From: a bacterium
Lineage (GTDB): Bacteria > Eisenbacteria > RBG-16-71-46 > CAIMUX01
Direction: 5' to 3'
Assembly (NCBI GenBank): GCA_030431975.1
Contig: JAUIHP010000028.1
Span: 1-64,000, forward strand
DNA: 64,000 nucleotides
The position numbers and the translations under genes were made by a program. How positions within the stretch are numbered: position 1 is the stretch's first letter; every line of letters begins with the position of its first letter. Shown one piece after another: positions 61,170-64,000 of the stretch. The notes under the pieces are model-generated. The model had not been told where the DNA came from. It ran no database searches and saw nothing but the letters and a program-made list of their open reading frames with translations.

Positions 61170-62156
61170 ATGAGTGAACTGTACTCCGGTATCAAAACCA
61201 TCCAGATCCTTGCAAGGTGCTCGTATCCGATTGTCAGCGCCTACGAGTTCGAGTTCCTAAAGACTGAGTCAGAGGTTCAAGACATTTTGAGGCCGAGCAC
61301 GATCTATCTGATAGCTCAACGGCCCCTGACTTACTTCTCGAACTTACGCACATCTGATGGCTTGCTGTGCTTCGAAGTCCGCGATAACAGGCCCACAAGC
61401 CCGCTATGCTGCATGCTCGATCTAAGCAAGAACGGTTTCGCCAAAAGCGACGAGGACCTTTCGGTAGAGCTGCAGTTCTACTCGTCTCCAACGAACTCCG
61501 ATGAGCCTTTCGACAACGTGGCCGGCATCAAGCTCAGGGACCTCGACGGTGAGTTTCTCTTCTGGATGACACCGCAGAAGTTCATTCACCACGTTCTGAC
61601 GGATCGGCTTGTAGCGGAAGTGGTCGGAGACTTGAAGGACTATGTCGATTACCACGTGCACTATGTTGGCCAAGCGTTTTCTCAAGACGTCTGGAATCGG
61701 CTGACGGGACATGAGAAGCTCCAGGCGATTCTGACGCTGGAGGAGCCGCTCGACCGAGCCTCCTCGGTCTCATCTCTAGAGATTTCACTCATACTGATTG
61801 ACATCGTCGGCTTCGATGAGGCGTGTATCTTTCCCAATTATGACTTCGCTCTACGATCTGGAGTGAAGCCAGTAATCCATCAAATAGATATTGCTGACGG
61901 CGGGGATTCATTAGAGACGTTCTACTCGCCGTCTCTGGACCCGGGTGCAGCAGAACTCACGAACGAAATCGAGGCTATGCTTGTTTCGCAGTTCCGTCCC
62001 GCCTACAACAAGATTCTGTTCAATCAGTATCCAGACATTGCGAACGGCACTCGGTCCGCCGGGTACACCGATAGCTCGCTGGTCTTGGAGTCAATGCCCG
62101 CGTCGCTGTCAACCGAGTTTCATAGCCAGGAACTCGTGCTGTCCGGCAAAGCCTGA
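61170..62156 (+). CDS. GIY-YIG-like nuclease-domain protein (accessory)
   Basis: A 328-residue protein of uncertain function with a less GC-rich sequence than its surroundings. The middle part has VDYHVHYVGQAFS, then WNRLTGHEKLQAILTL, and later TNEIEAMLVSQFRPAYNKIL. This order, with YVGQ, the Arg of RLTGH, and Glu and Asn in the last helix, fits a GIY-YIG endonuclease domain of the kind found in defence islands. The N-terminal ~160 residues are unassigned. ATG 61170 is chosen over an upstream TTG that lies inside a TATACT promoter-like site. It is flanked by direct repeats. Confidence 0.6.
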   Translation: MSELYSGIKTIQILARCSYPIVSAYEFEFLKTESEVQDILRPSTIYLIAQRPLTYFSNLRTSDGLLCFEVRDNRPTSPLCCMLDLSKNGFAKSDEDLSVELQFYSSPTNSDEPFDNVAGIKLRDLDGEFLFWMTPQKFIHHVLTDRLVAEVVGDLKDYVDYHVHYVGQAFSQDVWNRLTGHEKLQAILTLEEPLDRASSVSSLEISLILIDIVGFDEACIFPNYDFALRSGVKPVIHQIDIADGGDSLETFYSPSLDPGAAELTNEIEAMLVSQFRPAYNKILFNQYPDIANGTRSAGYTDSSLVLESMPASLSTEFHSQELVLSGKA

Positions 62157-62177
62157 CGAGGCCCCCTGGGGACCGAT

Positions 62178-62425
62178 GAGCCGCAATTTGGTTGACGGAG
62201 ACCCCGGAGACGTTGGCTTCCGGGGTCTTATTATGTCCGTAAGTGGCGCAGGGATATGCGGGTGCAAGATCGGGCGGTCCTTCTGGCGAGAGCCGTGAGC
62301 CGGGCCGCCGTCCGTCTATGTAGAGGCCGTTTCTCGGCGGAACTCTTTGTTCGGGGCCTCTCAAAACGGAGACTGGTTGACGCTGGTGTTCTAGAACGAC
62401 CCCAATTCAGACGGTCGTCGAACTT
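62178..62425 (+). repeat. ~250-bp direct repeat, copy B
   Basis: Second copy of the repeat at 60486-60740, in the same orientation: CCGCAATTTGGTTGACGG at the left, TTTCTCGGCGGAACTCT and GAGACTGGTTGACGC further right. The two copies bracket the GIY-YIG-like gene. Confidence 0.7.
62200..62227 (+). terminator. Hairpin in repeat copy B, terminator of the GIY-YIG-like gene
   Basis: GACCCCGGA pairs perfectly with TCCGGGGTC across a 10-base loop and is followed by TTATTAT. It lies 44 bases after the stop at 62156. Confidence 0.7.
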
Positions 62426-62593
62426 CGGAACTTCAGCCATGTGCGTCGAGCGCCGCCTTCTGGACGCTGGTCCTTTTTCATCTGATGACGGTATCCAAGA
62501 AGGACGCCAGTTTGGACTGAAGGGCTCTCTAGGCCCTCTTCGTCCTTCCTTGTGAAGTCCGCGCCTCGACCCCGGGTCCAGACGAGCGAAACA

Positions 62594-64000
62594 CTACATG
62601 AAGAATCGAAACTGGTACGCAGAGCCTCCAAGGCCAGGCATCCGCTTTACTACGCGAGCAAGAACCTTGGCGTAGCTGAGCGTGACCGGGAGCGGGTCGT
62701 ACAACGAATCGTTGTTCCAGTTCATCTTGGAGAGCCCCAGGATCGAGCGAGCCGTCGTGTCCCAGGCTCCGTGGCCCGCATGACGGACCAAGCGGATAGG
62801 GCGGGGTGTTCCTCGCTTCCCTTGGAAGTAGGACCTTCCTCTCTCGGCGACCCCTTTGGCATCACCATGCGTCCAAAGCAGGGCGTCGCGAGGCCCGATT
62901 CCAAGAAGTGTCCCACGTTGAACAGGAAACGCCGCGGCTGCACCTTTCCTCCCGTTGTCGCTTGGCGGATTGATCAGAATTCCGCGCCATGGAACGTCGT
63001 TGACGACCTGAACCAGGTCAACCGCCTCGCAGAGATGCAGGCCCTCCATGCATCCATCAACTTCCTGTCGTTTGAACTCGGTTGTCTTGTGGACCATCAC
63101 GTGACGAGGGGAGCGGCCAGCGTGGCGGCGACGGTAGAGGTCCATGGATCGTGTGATCACCCGGAACATTTCGGTCCGCGACAGGAATGGATTGTCTTGG
63201 TGAACCTCCACCTCTGCCGCATCATAGGCGACGAACTCGAGGCCAGTCCCTTCGGCGTCGAAGACCTGACTACAGCAAGTAACGAACCGCGGCTGCCCTG
63301 AATCAGCGGGCCGAAGCGCGTACGAGATACCGATGTACGCAGTCTCCGGATCCGTGTGGGCCAATGTCCACGGGACGCCTCCGGCTTTTGCGTAGAGTGC
63401 AACACCGATCCGCCACATAACACTGGCGCGACAGCGGTATTGTACGGCGCTGTCCTCTCTGATGATCTGAATCGGGAGGTTTAGTCGAGCAGTGGCCGCC
63501 TTCACATGGTCGTGTAGGTCGAAGTCCTCTCCCGCTTCGCCCGTAAACCCGCGTCGCCACCGGTCCGGCAAGTAGAGGAATAGCACGTCGAATTCGTGGC
63601 GTACTGCGATGAGGTCTTGAATCTCCCGGACCAGCCTGTCAGCGAGAAGAATGTGCGGCGCCCTAGAGCTGCTAAACTTGTCTTCGAACTCATCGGGAAG
63701 CTTGGCATGCGATGCGGAGACTGCAGCCTCCATTCGAACGCGAAACACCTGCTCGAAGCCTGGCCACCTGGGCAGATACTCTTTCCGTTCGCGAGGCTGC
63801 GCGTCTCTACGTAGCTCCTTGAGAAGCCTGTAGAGTATCTCGGCGTCTTGGGCTGGAGCAATGGTTGCGACCCGGATGGGCTCGGGAATGAGGCCAGCAG
63901 ATCGGGGACCGAATCGAAGCAGCCCACGGAGTGGATGCGTGTCGGTGTCGGAAGATCTGTCAGCGTGAAAGGCTAGCTGAGGCTCGCCAAGCAGCTCGTG
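62594..64000 (-). CDS. Short prokaryotic Argonaute (MID-PIWI), partial
   Basis: The frame is open from the stop at 62594 through to base 64000 without an ATG or GTG that is clearly the start, so the N-terminus lies outside; 468 residues are visible. The first ~40 residues ([19 protein letters not shown]) resemble the start of short pAgo MID domains. Then VRVA-like [18 protein letters not shown] and IQIIREDSA follow. The PIWI part has [10 protein letters not shown] (Ser where the first catalytic Asp would be), [18 protein letters not shown] (no second Asp) and [21 protein letters not shown], ending FRFFM. The catalytic tetrad is absent, as in short pAgos that guide an effector. That effector gene must lie beyond the right edge. 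Confidence 0.85.
   Translation of the reverse strand, partial: HELLGEPQLAFHADRSSDTDTHPLRGLLRFGPRSAGLIPEPIRVATIAPAQDAEILYRLLKELRRDAQPRERKEYLPRWPGFEQVFRVRMEAAVSASHAKLPDEFEDKFSSSRAPHILLADRLVREIQDLIAVRHEFDVLFLYLPDRWRRGFTGEAGEDFDLHDHVKAATARLNLPIQIIREDSAVQYRCRASVMWRIGVALYAKAGGVPWTLAHTDPETAYIGISYALRPADSGQPRFVTCCSQVFDAEGTGLEFVAYDAAEVEVHQDNPFLSRTEMFRVITRSMDLYRRRHAGRSPRHVMVHKTTEFKRQEVDGCMEGLHLCEAVDLVQVVNDVPWRGILINPPSDNGRKGAAAAFPVQRGTLLGIGPRDALLWTHGDAKGVAERGRSYFQGKRGTPRPIRLVRHAGHGAWDTTARSILGLSKMNWNNDSLYDPLPVTLSYAKVLARVVKRMPGLGGSAYQFRFFM

Larger units (their letters stand above)
62157..62593. other. Gene-free stretch containing repeat copy B
   Basis: Convergent gap between the GIY-YIG-like gene and the Argonaute gene. 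It holds repeat copy B, a hairpin at 62200-62227 and a GAAGGGC/GCCCTCTTC inverted repeat near 62520-62542. No gene is visible. Confidence 0.6.

Noticed and set aside
62157-62190. tRNA 3'-end duplicate (att site) near repeat copy B
   Set aside because: CCCTGGGGACC is only loosely like the tRNA-Asn 3' end (CCCGGGGAGCCA) and too short to support an attachment site.
63502-63927. Second minus-strand frame over the Argonaute N-terminal part
   Set aside because: The other frame stays open to the window edge and shows a continuous MID-PIWI sequence, so this one is a shadow.

Overview
The window comes from a GC-rich, Gram-negative-type bacterium. Its left quarter is a long ribosomal-protein cluster in the classical S10-spc-alpha order. 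The rest is a mosaic of lipoproteins, Cys-rich secreted proteins and secreted proteins ending in a FlgD-like or Por-like beta domain (…YFLR…). These secreted-protein features, together with TPR-rich regulators, suggest the FCB side of the tree (for example Eisenbacteria, Krumholzibacteriota or a related candidate phylum). That placement is inference; no marker was aligned.

Layout. 1-15.2 kb: the end of tuf, then rpsJ-rplC-rplD-rplW-rplB-rpsS-rplV-rpsC-rplP-rpmC-rpsQ-rplN-rplX-rplE-rpsH-rplF-rplR-rpsE-rpmD-rplO-secY-adk-rpmJ-rpsM-rpsK-rpsD-rpoA-rplQ, closed by a strong intrinsic terminator. rpsN is absent between rplE and rpsH, and infA and map are absent after secY/adk. 15.2-24 kb: a DUF2164 protein, an ABC-2 export pair, an AGCS amino-acid:cation symporter, a MurG-like glycosyltransferase, a TPR-bearing sulfatase-fold lipoprotein and a methyltransferase. 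24-33.7 kb: two secreted proteins, a 1134-residue TPR/sigma-54 activator, and, divergent from it, three related lipoproteins, two of them behind sigma-54-like -24/-12 sequences. 33.9-38.1 kb: a small membrane-anchored protein and a HAMP-like/pseudopilin/HD-GYP operon. 38-45 kb: an APH-like kinase-fold protein, a secreted FlgD-tailed protein and a large secreted metallopeptidase-like protein. 45-50 kb: a kinase-NB-ARC-TPR giant with an ECF sigma factor, then a DinB-fold protein. 50-59.5 kb: a 3-hydroxyacyl-CoA dehydrogenase/enoyl-CoA hydratase fusion, DUF2237, a large Cys-rich secreted protein, an ABM-like/ArsR pair, an envelope protein and a second sulfatase-fold TPR lipoprotein. 59.5-64 kb: a MazEF-type module, tRNA-Asn, and an accessory segment with a GIY-YIG-like gene between two ~250-bp direct repeats, followed by a short prokaryotic Argonaute that runs off the right edge.

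Four points stand out. First, a sigma-54 activator with a TPR sensor sits beside a three-member lipoprotein family. Second, the partial short pAgo has a PIWI domain without catalytic residues, and its partner lies outside the window. Third, a dispersed repeat of about 164 bp with terminal inverted repeats occurs three times complete and once truncated; the truncated copy abuts the kinase gene and seems to supply its ribosome-binding site. Fourth, several genes have a -10-like hexamer 6-9 nt before the start codon, which suggests nearly leaderless transcripts.
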